Source of the DNA: Holdemanella sp.
GTDB lineage: Bacteria; Bacillota_I; Bacilli_A; Erysipelotrichales; Erysipelotrichaceae
Length of the DNA: 22,866 bases
Assembly: GCA_021442845.1 (NCBI GenBank)
Contig: JABUSD010000249.1
Location: 1-22,866, forward strand
Direction: 5' to 3'
Shown in pieces: positions 14,745 to 22,192 of this stretch. The position numbers were made by a program, and so were the translations under genes. A model generated the notes under the pieces. The model ran no database searches. It saw only the letters and a list, made by a program, of their open reading frames with translations, and was not told where the DNA came from. Position 1 is the stretch's first letter. Each line of letters starts with the position of its first letter.

Positions 14745-15839
14745 ATGAAAACTGTCATTGTATGTGCATTTGATACGTATTTCGATCGTGTCACATTGTT
14801 GAAAAACTATTATATGGAAAAAGGGAATGAAGTGCTTGTCATATCTTCCTCTTTTTCGCATCGCAATAAATCAAAGGTGCATGAATCTATGGCAGATATC
14901 TTAATTGCCTGCAGGGAATATAAAAAGAATCTATCAGTCAATCGATTAAGAAATCATATGGAATTTGCCAAAGGGGCAAGAAAAGAACTGGAAACAGTTA
15001 AACCGGATGTAATCCATTGTCTGATTCCATGCAACTCCCTGGCAAAGGAATTAGCGCTCTATAAGAAGGAGTATCCATGTATATTATATTTTGATCTGAT
15101 TGATCTATGGCCTGAAACAATGCCAATCAAACAGTTTAAGAATGCTTTTCCATTTACCATCTGGAAAAACTTACGGGATGATTACCTTAAATATGCGGAT
15201 AAGGTTTATGTAGAATGCGATTTATATAAAGAAGTATTAAAGAATGATCGCTATACAACGCTCTATTTCGCAAGAAATGAAAAGCCAATGAACACAAAGC
15301 CAGTGCTAAGAGAAAATGTGATTTCCCTAGCGTATCTAGGAAGTGTCAATCATATCATTGATATCGATCTGATTGAAAGCTTCCTGGTTGCCTGTTCAAA
15401 ATATAAGAAAGTGGAATTCCATCTGATTGGGGATGGAGAATCCAAACAGGAATTAATCCATCGCATGGAAAAGCAGAATATCAAATTCGTTGATCATGGA
15501 CAAATCTTCGATCAGAAACGCAAACAGGCCATCTTTGATATATGCCATTATGGCTTTAATGTGATGAAGGATAGCGTTGTTGTTGGACTGACTATGAAAT
15601 CACTGGATTATATGTGTGCTGGACTTCCTTTGATTAACACAATCCAAGGGGATACAAAGAAATTGTGCAATCAGAGAAATATCGGTTTTCATGTGACAAA
15701 GGATACAGTGGAAGAGATTGCCTTTAATGTTTGTTCGATTTCAAATGAGGACAATCGAATGCAAAGACAAAACATTAAAGATGTATATTGTCAATATTTT
15801 ACGGTTGAATCGTTCAACCAGACACTTGAGGGGAAATAA
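14745..15839 (+). CDS. GT4-like glycosyltransferase
   Basis: The 364-residue soluble protein has a GT-B arrangement: an N-terminal half (1-180, MKTVIVCAFDTYFDRV; FDLIDLWPE at 116-124) and a C-terminal nucleotide-sugar half (190-364) with LAYLGSVNH (195-203), FHLIGDGE (225-232) and GLTMKSLDYMCAGLPLIN (281-298), where K285 corresponds to the usual phosphate-binding lysine. The classical E-x7-E is only partly kept, since the first Glu position is not obvious. AAGGAT precedes the ATG, 3 nt after the upstream stop. It is likely the second step after the initiating transferase; donor and acceptor are unknown. Confidence 0.85.
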   Translation: MKTVIVCAFDTYFDRVTLLKNYYMEKGNEVLVISSSFSHRNKSKVHESMADILIACREYKKNLSVNRLRNHMEFAKGARKELETVKPDVIHCLIPCNSLAKELALYKKEYPCILYFDLIDLWPETMPIKQFKNAFPFTIWKNLRDDYLKYADKVYVECDLYKEVLKNDRYTTLYFARNEKPMNTKPVLRENVISLAYLGSVNHIIDIDLIESFLVACSKYKKVEFHLIGDGESKQELIHRMEKQNIKFVDHGQIFDQKRKQAIFDICHYGFNVMKDSVVVGLTMKSLDYMCAGLPLINTIQGDTKKLCNQRNIGFHVTKDTVEEIAFNVCSISNEDNRMQRQNIKDVYCQYFTVESFNQTLEGK

Positions 15840-16619
15840 ATGAACAATTTATATTGTATATTGGTCATCTATAATAAGAAGATTATAGATTCACCAACTT
15901 ACCAGTTTATAAAGGATAAGGGATGTCGCTGTATTATCTGTGATAATTCAACGACGGATATGAACAATAAAGAGGCTGTAGAAAAGGATGGACATATCTA
16001 TATTTCCATGGATGGAAATAAAGGCTTATCCAAAGCCTATAATAAGGCATTGGATACAATCCAGTCTACAAATAAGGAAATGGATGGATGGGTCATTCTA
16101 TTAGATGATGATACATCCTTACAGGATGAATATATCCAGGAAGTGAAGCGGTGCATGCATTTCTGTTCGGATCTATTTCTTCCGATTGTACGGGATGCCA
16201 AAGGGATTATGTCACCTTGCCTTGTAAAAGAGGAAGTGATTTCTCGAGTGGATAGTAAAGTGGATATCAATGCCTATGACAAATACGATTTAAGTGGAAT
16301 CAATAGTGGCATGATGATCCGCCTGGATGTATTCAAAGACTATCGATATGATGAAAATCTATTCTTAGATTTTGTGGATCATCACTTTATCAAAGCGATG
16401 AAACAGAAAGAAAAGATCATTCATATTATGAATGTGGAAATCCATCAGGATTTCTCTGCGCATTCCAATGATAAGGAAAGCGCCAAGAAACGCTTTACAA
16501 TCTTTAAAAAGGATAGTGCCTATTATTTCAAAAAGAAAAAGAATTATATCTATGTAGTAGGAAAAAGAAAGATACACCTTTTATTACAATATAAAGATGT
16601 ATCCTTTCTAGGATTATAA
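15840..16619 (+). CDS. GT2-family glycosyltransferase, short, rhamnosyltransferase-like
   Basis: The 259-residue protein has the GT-A features of family 2: an N-terminal strand with ILVIYNKK (7-14), DNSTTD (35-40), GNKGLSKAYNKAL (59-71) and the metal-binding LLDDDTSL (87-94, D89-D91). Later motifs SGINSGMMIRLDVF and LFLDFVDHHF resemble rhamnosyltransferases of wall polysaccharides. No membrane helices are present. The ATG directly follows the upstream stop (TAAATG), with GAGGGG before it, so translation is coupled. The sugar it transfers is not readable from the sequence. Confidence 0.87.
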   Translation: MNNLYCILVIYNKKIIDSPTYQFIKDKGCRCIICDNSTTDMNNKEAVEKDGHIYISMDGNKGLSKAYNKALDTIQSTNKEMDGWVILLDDDTSLQDEYIQEVKRCMHFCSDLFLPIVRDAKGIMSPCLVKEEVISRVDSKVDINAYDKYDLSGINSGMMIRLDVFKDYRYDENLFLDFVDHHFIKAMKQKEKIIHIMNVEIHQDFSAHSNDKESAKKRFTIFKKDSAYYFKKKKNYIYVVGKRKIHLLLQYKDVSFLGL

Positions 16620-16621
16620 AT

Positions 16622-17308
16622 ATGAGAAAGAACATATCAGTGGCATTAGCTGCTTATAATGGAGAAAAATATATAAAGGAACAATTGGATTCCATCCTAT
16701 GCCAATTAAAGGAAAAGGATGAAATTGTAATCTCATTAGATCCAAGTACGGATTCTACCGAAAGGATTCTATCATCCTATCATGATGATCGAATTAAATT
16801 GATTCATGGTTCTGGATCAGGACTTATCAAAAACTTTGAGAATGCGATTGCCCATACATCCAATGACATCATTTTCTTATGCGATCAGGATGATATCTGG
16901 ACAAATGATAAAGTGGATTGTGTATTAAATAGTTTTTCCGATGGCATTTATGTTGTGATGCATGACTGTTCCATCGTGGATGAAGAATTAAATGTTATTG
17001 AACCATCCTTCTTTCAACATCGAAGGACAAAACTAGGAATTGTATCCAATATTATCCAGAATTCCTATATAGGCTGCTGCATGGCATTTAGAAAAGAATT
17101 GAAGGAATATATCCTTCCATTTCCTGATCCATTACCGATGCATGATCAATATATCGGTCTTGTCGGGGAAATAAAAGGAAAGAATAAGTTAATACATAAA
17201 CCATTGTTGTATTATCGAAGACATGGAAAGAATGTATCCAGTACAAGCCATTCCAGTCTATTCCAGATGATCCAATGGCGATTCCAGATTATTAAGGCAA
17301 TCCTATAA
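16622..17308 (+). CDS. GT2-family glycosyltransferase with DQDDIW motif
   Basis: The 228-residue protein begins MRKNISVALAAYNGEKYIKEQL, a standard GT2 opening, followed by SLDPSTDST (38-46) in the place of the usual SDDGSTD, and FLCDQDDIW (85-93) with the metal-binding aspartates. LRRHGxN-type endings of this subfamily appear here as YYRRHGKNVS near residue 205. It is typical of capsular and wall rhamnan glycosyltransferases. AGGAT precedes the ATG, which lies 2 nt after the preceding stop. The length is short but matches this compact subfamily. Confidence 0.88.
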   Translation: MRKNISVALAAYNGEKYIKEQLDSILCQLKEKDEIVISLDPSTDSTERILSSYHDDRIKLIHGSGSGLIKNFENAIAHTSNDIIFLCDQDDIWTNDKVDCVLNSFSDGIYVVMHDCSIVDEELNVIEPSFFQHRRTKLGIVSNIIQNSYIGCCMAFRKELKEYILPFPDPLPMHDQYIGLVGEIKGKNKLIHKPLLYYRRHGKNVSSTSHSSLFQMIQWRFQIIKAIL

Positions 17309-17314
17309 GGATTG

Positions 17315-17323
17315 TGCTATGAT
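17315..17323 (+). promoter_or_regulatory. Candidate internal extended -10 promoter before the RgpF-like gene
   Basis: TGC followed by TATGAT lies in the 45-bp gap after the GT2 gene, the largest gap in this operon. Initiation near 17330 would give a leader of about 24 nt with GGGGTG. No clear -35 was seen, and read-through from upstream is likely as well. Confidence 0.4.
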
Positions 17324-17353
17324 AGTAACGTTTGATTTTAGGGGTGTGATACT

Positions 17354-19024
17354 GTGCAATTAAATGAACAGGCAAAGCGACTAGGTATCTTTATCTTTTT
17401 TGATAAGGATGGCATTGTCGATGATTATGTCAAATATATGCTGAATTCCTTTAAGGATTGTTGTGAAGATATAATTATTGTATCCAATTCAAAGGTAAAT
17501 GATCTCCAGGAATTCAAAGTATATACCGATAAGATCCTATTAAGAGAGAATAAAGGATTGGATGCGGGTGCTTTCAAGGATGTCTATGATCATTATCATG
17601 AACAATTCAAAGACTATGATGAACTGATTTTAATGAATGATACATTCTATGGACCATTTAAACCATTCAAGGATATCTGTAATGAAATGAATACGAAAGA
17701 TATTGATTTCTGGGGATTGTGCAATGGTTTTGAAATGATGAATTACTTCAAGATTATTAAAGATGAAACATTTCCCGTTCATATTCAGACATTCTTCATT
17801 GCCTTTAGAAAGACGGTATTACTTGGAAAAGCGTTCAATGAATACTGGAAGAATTATGATATGGAATCCATGTTGACATTTGGTGATGTTGTATCGAAAC
17901 ATGAAACACAATTCACAAAATATTTAGAATCCAATGGATATAGATGGGATACCTATCTGCATTTAGATCATTATGAAGTAAAGGAACCTTTATATAACTT
18001 TAATGTCTATACATATGCCAGCTATCCATTATTAAAATATTATGATGCACCATTTTTCAAGCGTAAGAATATTGTACAGGATAAAAGAGCTACGCTTTTG
18101 AATAATGATGGAAGTGATGTCTTAAAAAGCTTGCATTATATAAAGAATAAAACGGATTATGATATCCATCTCATCTATAAGAATGTGATTCGTCAATACA
18201 ATCCAATCGATTTATATTATGGCTTGAATCTGAATTATCAGATTCAGGGAATGGATGATTCACAGAATGAGGATGTATTATGCCTTATTGATATAGAAAC
18301 CGATCAGTATAATGCCTATTTAAATAGGCTTCCCTATACAAATATCCGTACTATCACAAAAAAGGATTATAAAGGGATTCAAAAGGTAACATCCATTTCA
18401 TCCTATTTAAAAGAAAATAAGGAAGAATTAAAGAAATATCCATATATATTTCTATTGCAGATTAAAAAGAATATACAGGCAGAAGCATCTGTGGATGAAT
18501 TCAATTTCATACGAATGATTGAAAACAGTATTGAAGTACAGAATGAAATCGTATCGGTATTTAAGAAAGATCCGTATTTGAATGTTCTATTAACACCGCC
18601 TTCATTCCACAATGAATATATCAATTTCTTTGATGGATATGAACATAAGAACTGGATTAAGAAATATGATCTTCCTGTAGGAAATAGAGAATTCATTGAA
18701 GCGAATAAAGATGTTCTTTTATTTAAATCCAGGTTACTGGATAGGTATACAGAAGATTGTGATGAATTGCTGTCGTATCATTTCATCCATCTATGTAAAC
18801 AATACAATGGATATGCAGGCAAGGTATATACAAAGGATTATATGGAATGTGATATGAACAGCTATGAAAGCATGTTCATTCACTTATTTGAAGATTATAC
18901 AAAACATGCAAAGTTTCCATTTGTAGGGTTATCAAGTGCGAATGTCTTTAAAAGGATGATTCGTATAGCCATTCCAATGGAAGCAAGAATAAAGCTAAAG
19001 GAAGCTTTAAAACATAGAAAATAA
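17354..19024 (+). CDS. RgpF-family rhamnan synthesis protein
   Basis: The 556-residue soluble protein matches the rhamnan-synthesis F family of streptococcal rhamnose-glucose polysaccharide loci by its motifs RENKGLDAGAFKD (64-76), ELILMNDTFYGPF (90-102) and IDFWGLCNG; its length is close to streptococcal RgpF. The first 230 residues form the recognisable domain; the remainder (about 250-556) is poorly characterised and carries a long charged region. It is thought to act in rhamnan chain assembly. The start codon is GTG, supported by GGGGTG seven bases upstream. Position before the ABC exporter genes agrees with a wall-polysaccharide role. No rhamnose-nucleotide synthesis genes occur in this window, so the sugar remains inferred. 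Confidence 0.87.
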   Translation: MQLNEQAKRLGIFIFFDKDGIVDDYVKYMLNSFKDCCEDIIIVSNSKVNDLQEFKVYTDKILLRENKGLDAGAFKDVYDHYHEQFKDYDELILMNDTFYGPFKPFKDICNEMNTKDIDFWGLCNGFEMMNYFKIIKDETFPVHIQTFFIAFRKTVLLGKAFNEYWKNYDMESMLTFGDVVSKHETQFTKYLESNGYRWDTYLHLDHYEVKEPLYNFNVYTYASYPLLKYYDAPFFKRKNIVQDKRATLLNNDGSDVLKSLHYIKNKTDYDIHLIYKNVIRQYNPIDLYYGLNLNYQIQGMDDSQNEDVLCLIDIETDQYNAYLNRLPYTNIRTITKKDYKGIQKVTSISSYLKENKEELKKYPYIFLLQIKKNIQAEASVDEFNFIRMIENSIEVQNEIVSVFKKDPYLNVLLTPPSFHNEYINFFDGYEHKNWIKKYDLPVGNREFIEANKDVLLFKSRLLDRYTEDCDELLSYHFIHLCKQYNGYAGKVYTKDYMECDMNSYESMFIHLFEDYTKHAKFPFVGLSSANVFKRMIRIAIPMEARIKLKEALKHRK

Positions 19025-19034
19025 AGAGGTATGT

Positions 19035-20141
19035 ATGAATAATGAGAATGCGATTGAAGTTCGAAATCTATATAAAACCTTTCGCATAGAACACGATGGA
19101 ACTCATTCACTAAAAGAGAAGTTTGTGTTCTGGAATCGTGGAAGAGTTGAATATCATGAAGTGTTGAAGGACATCAATCTGGATATAAAAAAAGGCGATA
19201 CAGTTGCCTTGATTGGAACCAATGGACAAGGGAAGTCTACCTTATTAAAGCTGATGACAAAAATCTATTATCCAACCAAAGGAACCGTCACAACCTATGG
19301 GGTTTTAACTTCGCTTCTGGAATTGGGAGCTGGTTTTCATATTGAATTTACGGGAAGAGAAAATATCTATTTCAATGCTTCTATTTTTGGGCTGACACGA
19401 AGCCAGATTGATAAACGTTTGCAGGATATCATTGATTTTTCCGAATTGGGTGAATTTATTGATACACCCGTTCGAACGTATTCATCCGGTATGTTCATGC
19501 GTTTAGCTTTCAGTGTTGCGATCAATGTAGATGCCGATATCCTTTTGATTGATGAAATCCTGGCAGTAGGGGATCAGCATTTCCAGGAGAAGTGCTATGC
19601 CAAACTAAGAGAATTAAGAGATAGCGGTAAGACCATTGTGATTGTAACGCACTCATTAGAAGCGGTAAGAGATTTATGTACAAGAGCCATCTGGATTTAT
19701 AAGGGAAGAGTTCATATGGATGGAAATCCCGATGATGTCGTCGATAGCTATTTGAAACAGGTAGCCCTTGATCATAGAGTTGAGAAAAAAAGAACAGCGC
19801 AATGCCACCTAATGATTGACTGTCCTGAACATATGCAGGCATTTCCTAAGACAGATGACACATTCACCATCAATGGATGGATGTGCTGTGATGATCCATT
19901 GGCAAAACCGGTTGTCAAAATCGATGGCAATGAAATTGATATCGATCGAAATGAGAGAAAAGATGTCTATCTGGCTTATGCGAATGTCTATAATGGGCTA
20001 TTGGATGCCAAAACACTTGGCTGGATCAAGGAATTAAAAAGGTCGGATTTCAAACCAGGCATCCATAAATTATCGCTTTCATGTGTAGATTCCAGCGAAA
20101 ATGTAGTAGAGACAAAAGAATGCTACTTCATAGTGGACTAG
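19035..20141 (+). CDS. ABC transporter ATPase, Wzt/RgpD/TagH type, with C-terminal beta-rich domain
   Basis: The 368-residue protein has an NBD (1-245) with Walker A GTNGQGKST (61-69), signature YSSGM (149-153), Walker B ILLIDE (169-174) and switch H206. The YSSGM signature and ELGAGFHIEFTGRENIY are characteristic of polysaccharide and teichoic-acid exporters. Residues 258-368 form an extra domain with alternating hydrophobic strands (FTINGWMC, VVKIDGNEI, KLSLSCVD); such tails in Wzt proteins can recognise the glycan end, though I cannot match this one to the known Wzt carbohydrate domain. GAGGT precedes the ATG. It pairs with the permease encoded 10 nt downstream; together they flip the lipid-linked glycan outward. 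Confidence 0.92.
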   Translation: MNNENAIEVRNLYKTFRIEHDGTHSLKEKFVFWNRGRVEYHEVLKDINLDIKKGDTVALIGTNGQGKSTLLKLMTKIYYPTKGTVTTYGVLTSLLELGAGFHIEFTGRENIYFNASIFGLTRSQIDKRLQDIIDFSELGEFIDTPVRTYSSGMFMRLAFSVAINVDADILLIDEILAVGDQHFQEKCYAKLRELRDSGKTIVIVTHSLEAVRDLCTRAIWIYKGRVHMDGNPDDVVDSYLKQVALDHRVEKKRTAQCHLMIDCPEHMQAFPKTDDTFTINGWMCCDDPLAKPVVKIDGNEIDIDRNERKDVYLAYANVYNGLLDAKTLGWIKELKRSDFKPGIHKLSLSCVDSSENVVETKECYFIVD

Positions 20142-20151
20142 GAGGAATGAC

Positions 20152-20937
20152 ATGAATTTATTTAAAAATCTATATGCCTATCGTGAATTGTTGAAGACAA
20201 ATATCAAAAAGGATATCCGGGGAAAGTATAAAGGTTCCTTTTTAGGCATTCTATGGTCATTTTTAACACCATTGTTGCAGGTGGTTGTCTATTGGCTTGT
20301 CTTTCCTTATATCATGGGAAGAGCAGGCAATGTCGATAACTATCTATGTTACCTTGTATGTGGTATCATTCCATGGACATTCTTTACCAGTGTTGTCACA
20401 TTAGGAACATCTGTCATCAACAACAATAAAGATTTAATTAAAAAGGTATATTTCCCAAGAGAGATTCTACCAATCTCTCAGGCAATCAGTGGTTTGATCA
20501 ACTTCTTTATCTCCTGTTCAATTATTGTGATTTTCTGTATTGGAACAGGAGCTGGTATATCTTTCCATATTGTATTATTACCGGTTATTGCCATTATTCA
20601 GTTCATGCTGAATTTGGGGATTGTATTCATCTTAAGTGCATTGAATGTATATATCCGTGATATTGAATTTGCGATTCAGTTTATCATCAATCTAGGATTT
20701 TATGCATCCCCAATCATTTACCCGGCTACATTGCTTCCAAAAGGGAATATCCTTACCTTTTTGATTACTATAAATCCGATTACAATTTTAGTGAATTCCT
20801 ATCGTGACATATTCTTAAATCATAGATGGCCTGATTTCACATCACTTGGATGTGTCTGCCTATTCTCATTGGGGGTTCTAATTATCGGTTATTTCATCTT
20901 TAAGAAACTTGAAAAAGGATTTGCAGAACAATTCTAA
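20152..20937 (+). CDS. ABC-2 type polysaccharide export permease, Wzm/RgpC/TagG type
   Basis: The 261-residue membrane protein has about six hydrophobic helices and the family N-terminus YRELLKTNIKKDIRGKYKGSFLGILWSFLTPLLQ, which carries the amphipathic coupling region (as NIKKDIRGKYKGSFLG). NVYIRDIEF (about 164-172) and NPITILVNSYRDIF (about 207-220) are also characteristic. AGGAGG precedes the ATG. Order here is ATPase then permease, the reverse of the streptococcal rgpC-rgpD pair. It closes the operon, followed by a strong terminator. Confidence 0.93.
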   Translation: MNLFKNLYAYRELLKTNIKKDIRGKYKGSFLGILWSFLTPLLQVVVYWLVFPYIMGRAGNVDNYLCYLVCGIIPWTFFTSVVTLGTSVINNNKDLIKKVYFPREILPISQAISGLINFFISCSIIVIFCIGTGAGISFHIVLLPVIAIIQFMLNLGIVFILSALNVYIRDIEFAIQFIINLGFYASPIIYPATLLPKGNILTFLITINPITILVNSYRDIFLNHRWPDFTSLGCVCLFSLGVLIIGYFIFKKLEKGFAEQF

Positions 20938-20941
20938 ACAT

Positions 20942-20968
20942 ACCCTTACCCATGGTAAGGGTTTTTTT
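20942..20968 (+). terminator. Terminator of the polysaccharide operon
   Basis: ACCCTTACC (20942-20950) pairs perfectly with GGTAAGGGT (20954-20962) around CAT, followed by seven T. It starts 4 nt after the permease stop and runs directly into the MerR-methyltransferase promoter. Confidence 0.9.
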
Positions 20969-20969
20969 G

Positions 20970-20978
20970 TGTTATAAT
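20970..20978 (+). promoter_or_regulatory. Extended -10 promoter of the MerR-methyltransferase gene
   Basis: TGT followed by a perfect TATAAT (20973-20978) is an extended -10 element. The gene's ATG begins 7 bases after the last base of the hexamer, so transcription should start at or within a base or two of the ATG. The -35 region lies inside the upstream terminator stem. Confidence 0.65.
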
Positions 20979-20984
20979 GAGTGC

Positions 20985-22130
20985 ATGTATTATACAACCG
21001 GAAAATTTGCAAAGCTGGCAGGTGTAACTGAAAGAACAATTCGTTACTATGATACAATTCATCTATTAAAACCAAGTTCTGTGTCTGCCAATGGATATCG
21101 ACAATATAATGAAGAGGATTTAATTAAGCTTCAGAAGATTCTAACGTTAAGAGAATTGGGATTTTCTATTGAAGAGATTTTTCCTATGGTTTCCAACAAG
21201 GAAAGTATAGAAGATTCCTTTCGCTTGCAGATTGAACTTGTCCAGTCCAAAATCAATTATATGAATTCTTTGCTGGATTCTTTAAAAATCGCATCCAATA
21301 CGATGAAATCAGGCAATATGAATTGGGATGTATTATCCAATCTGGTAAAGATAAACAATGAATCCAGTGCCTTGATTGAAAATTATAAGAATGCTTCCAA
21401 TCTAAACGCAAGAATTGCCTTGCATGAAAATTATTCGACCAATCCGATTGGCTGGTATGCCTGGATTGCTTCCAATGTCAACTGGAAAGGATTGAATCGG
21501 GTTTTGGAGGTAGGCTGTGGAAATGGAAAACTATGGGATTCTGTCAAAGTCAATCTAAGACATAGGGAAATCTTTTTAAGTGATAATTCCCAGGGAATGG
21601 TTGAATATATCCGAAAAAAATTAGGGAAGGATTTTAATTGTTTAGTGTGCCATTGTGAACAGATTCCATTCAAGGATGCTTATTTTGATGGAATCTTTGC
21701 CAATCATGTCTTATTCTATTCTGATTTATCGAAAAGCTTACAGGAAATATCTAGAGTATTAAAACCAGATGGTGTACTCTATGCGACAACCTATGGCAAG
21801 GATCATATGAAGGAAATCACCGAAATTGTCCATGGTTTTGATCAGAATATACAGCTTTCCAGTCATGCCCTCTATGATATCTTTGGACTTGAGAATGGAA
21901 TGGATGTATTAAGCCCTTATTTTTCCAATATAGAAAGAAGGGAATATGAAGATGCTTTGCTTGTAGATAAGGCAAAACCGATTGTAGATTATATCTTATC
22001 GTGCCATGGCAATCAGAATGAAATCCTAATGGCAAGATATGATATGTTTTATGCCTATATAGAATCGCTATTAGAGAAGGGTCCTATCAAAATCACAAAA
22101 CAGGCATGCCTGTTCATTTGCCACAAATAA
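20985..22130 (+). CDS. MerR-type DNA-binding domain fused to SAM-dependent methyltransferase
   Basis: This 381-residue protein starts with a MerR winged-helix domain (1-70: TGKFAKLAGVTERTIRYYD, NGYRQYNEEDL, LRELGFSIEEI), then a helical linker (75-110) of the MerR dimerisation type, then a class I methyltransferase (about 140-290) with VLEVGCGNGKLW (173-184), D200 in FLSDNS, and FDGIFANHVLFY plus LKPDGVLYATTY. It may sense a small molecule through the methyltransferase part, or modify it. An in-frame ATG at 20952 lies in the terminator upstream of the promoter, so 20985 is the start; it has no ribosome site. The substrate and target promoter are unknown. It is not clearly part of the polysaccharide pathway. 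Confidence 0.9.
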   Translation: MYYTTGKFAKLAGVTERTIRYYDTIHLLKPSSVSANGYRQYNEEDLIKLQKILTLRELGFSIEEIFPMVSNKESIEDSFRLQIELVQSKINYMNSLLDSLKIASNTMKSGNMNWDVLSNLVKINNESSALIENYKNASNLNARIALHENYSTNPIGWYAWIASNVNWKGLNRVLEVGCGNGKLWDSVKVNLRHREIFLSDNSQGMVEYIRKKLGKDFNCLVCHCEQIPFKDAYFDGIFANHVLFYSDLSKSLQEISRVLKPDGVLYATTYGKDHMKEITEIVHGFDQNIQLSSHALYDIFGLENGMDVLSPYFSNIERREYEDALLVDKAKPIVDYILSCHGNQNEILMARYDMFYAYIESLLEKGPIKITKQACLFICHK

Positions 22131-22192
22131 ATAGAAAGTATATAAATAATTCGTAAAATATAGTATATTATATAAGTTGAGGTAATTTACAT

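Noticed and set aside
20952..20984. ATG 20952 as start of the MerR-methyltransferase.
   Set aside because: It lies in the loop of the upstream terminator and before the -10 element, so it would not be on the gene's own transcript.
22099..22114. A perfect 16-bp palindrome AACAGGCATGCCTGTT near the end of the MerR-methyltransferase gene, as a terminator or operator.
   Set aside because: It lies within the coding sequence, has no T run after it, and its loop would be too tight for a good hairpin.
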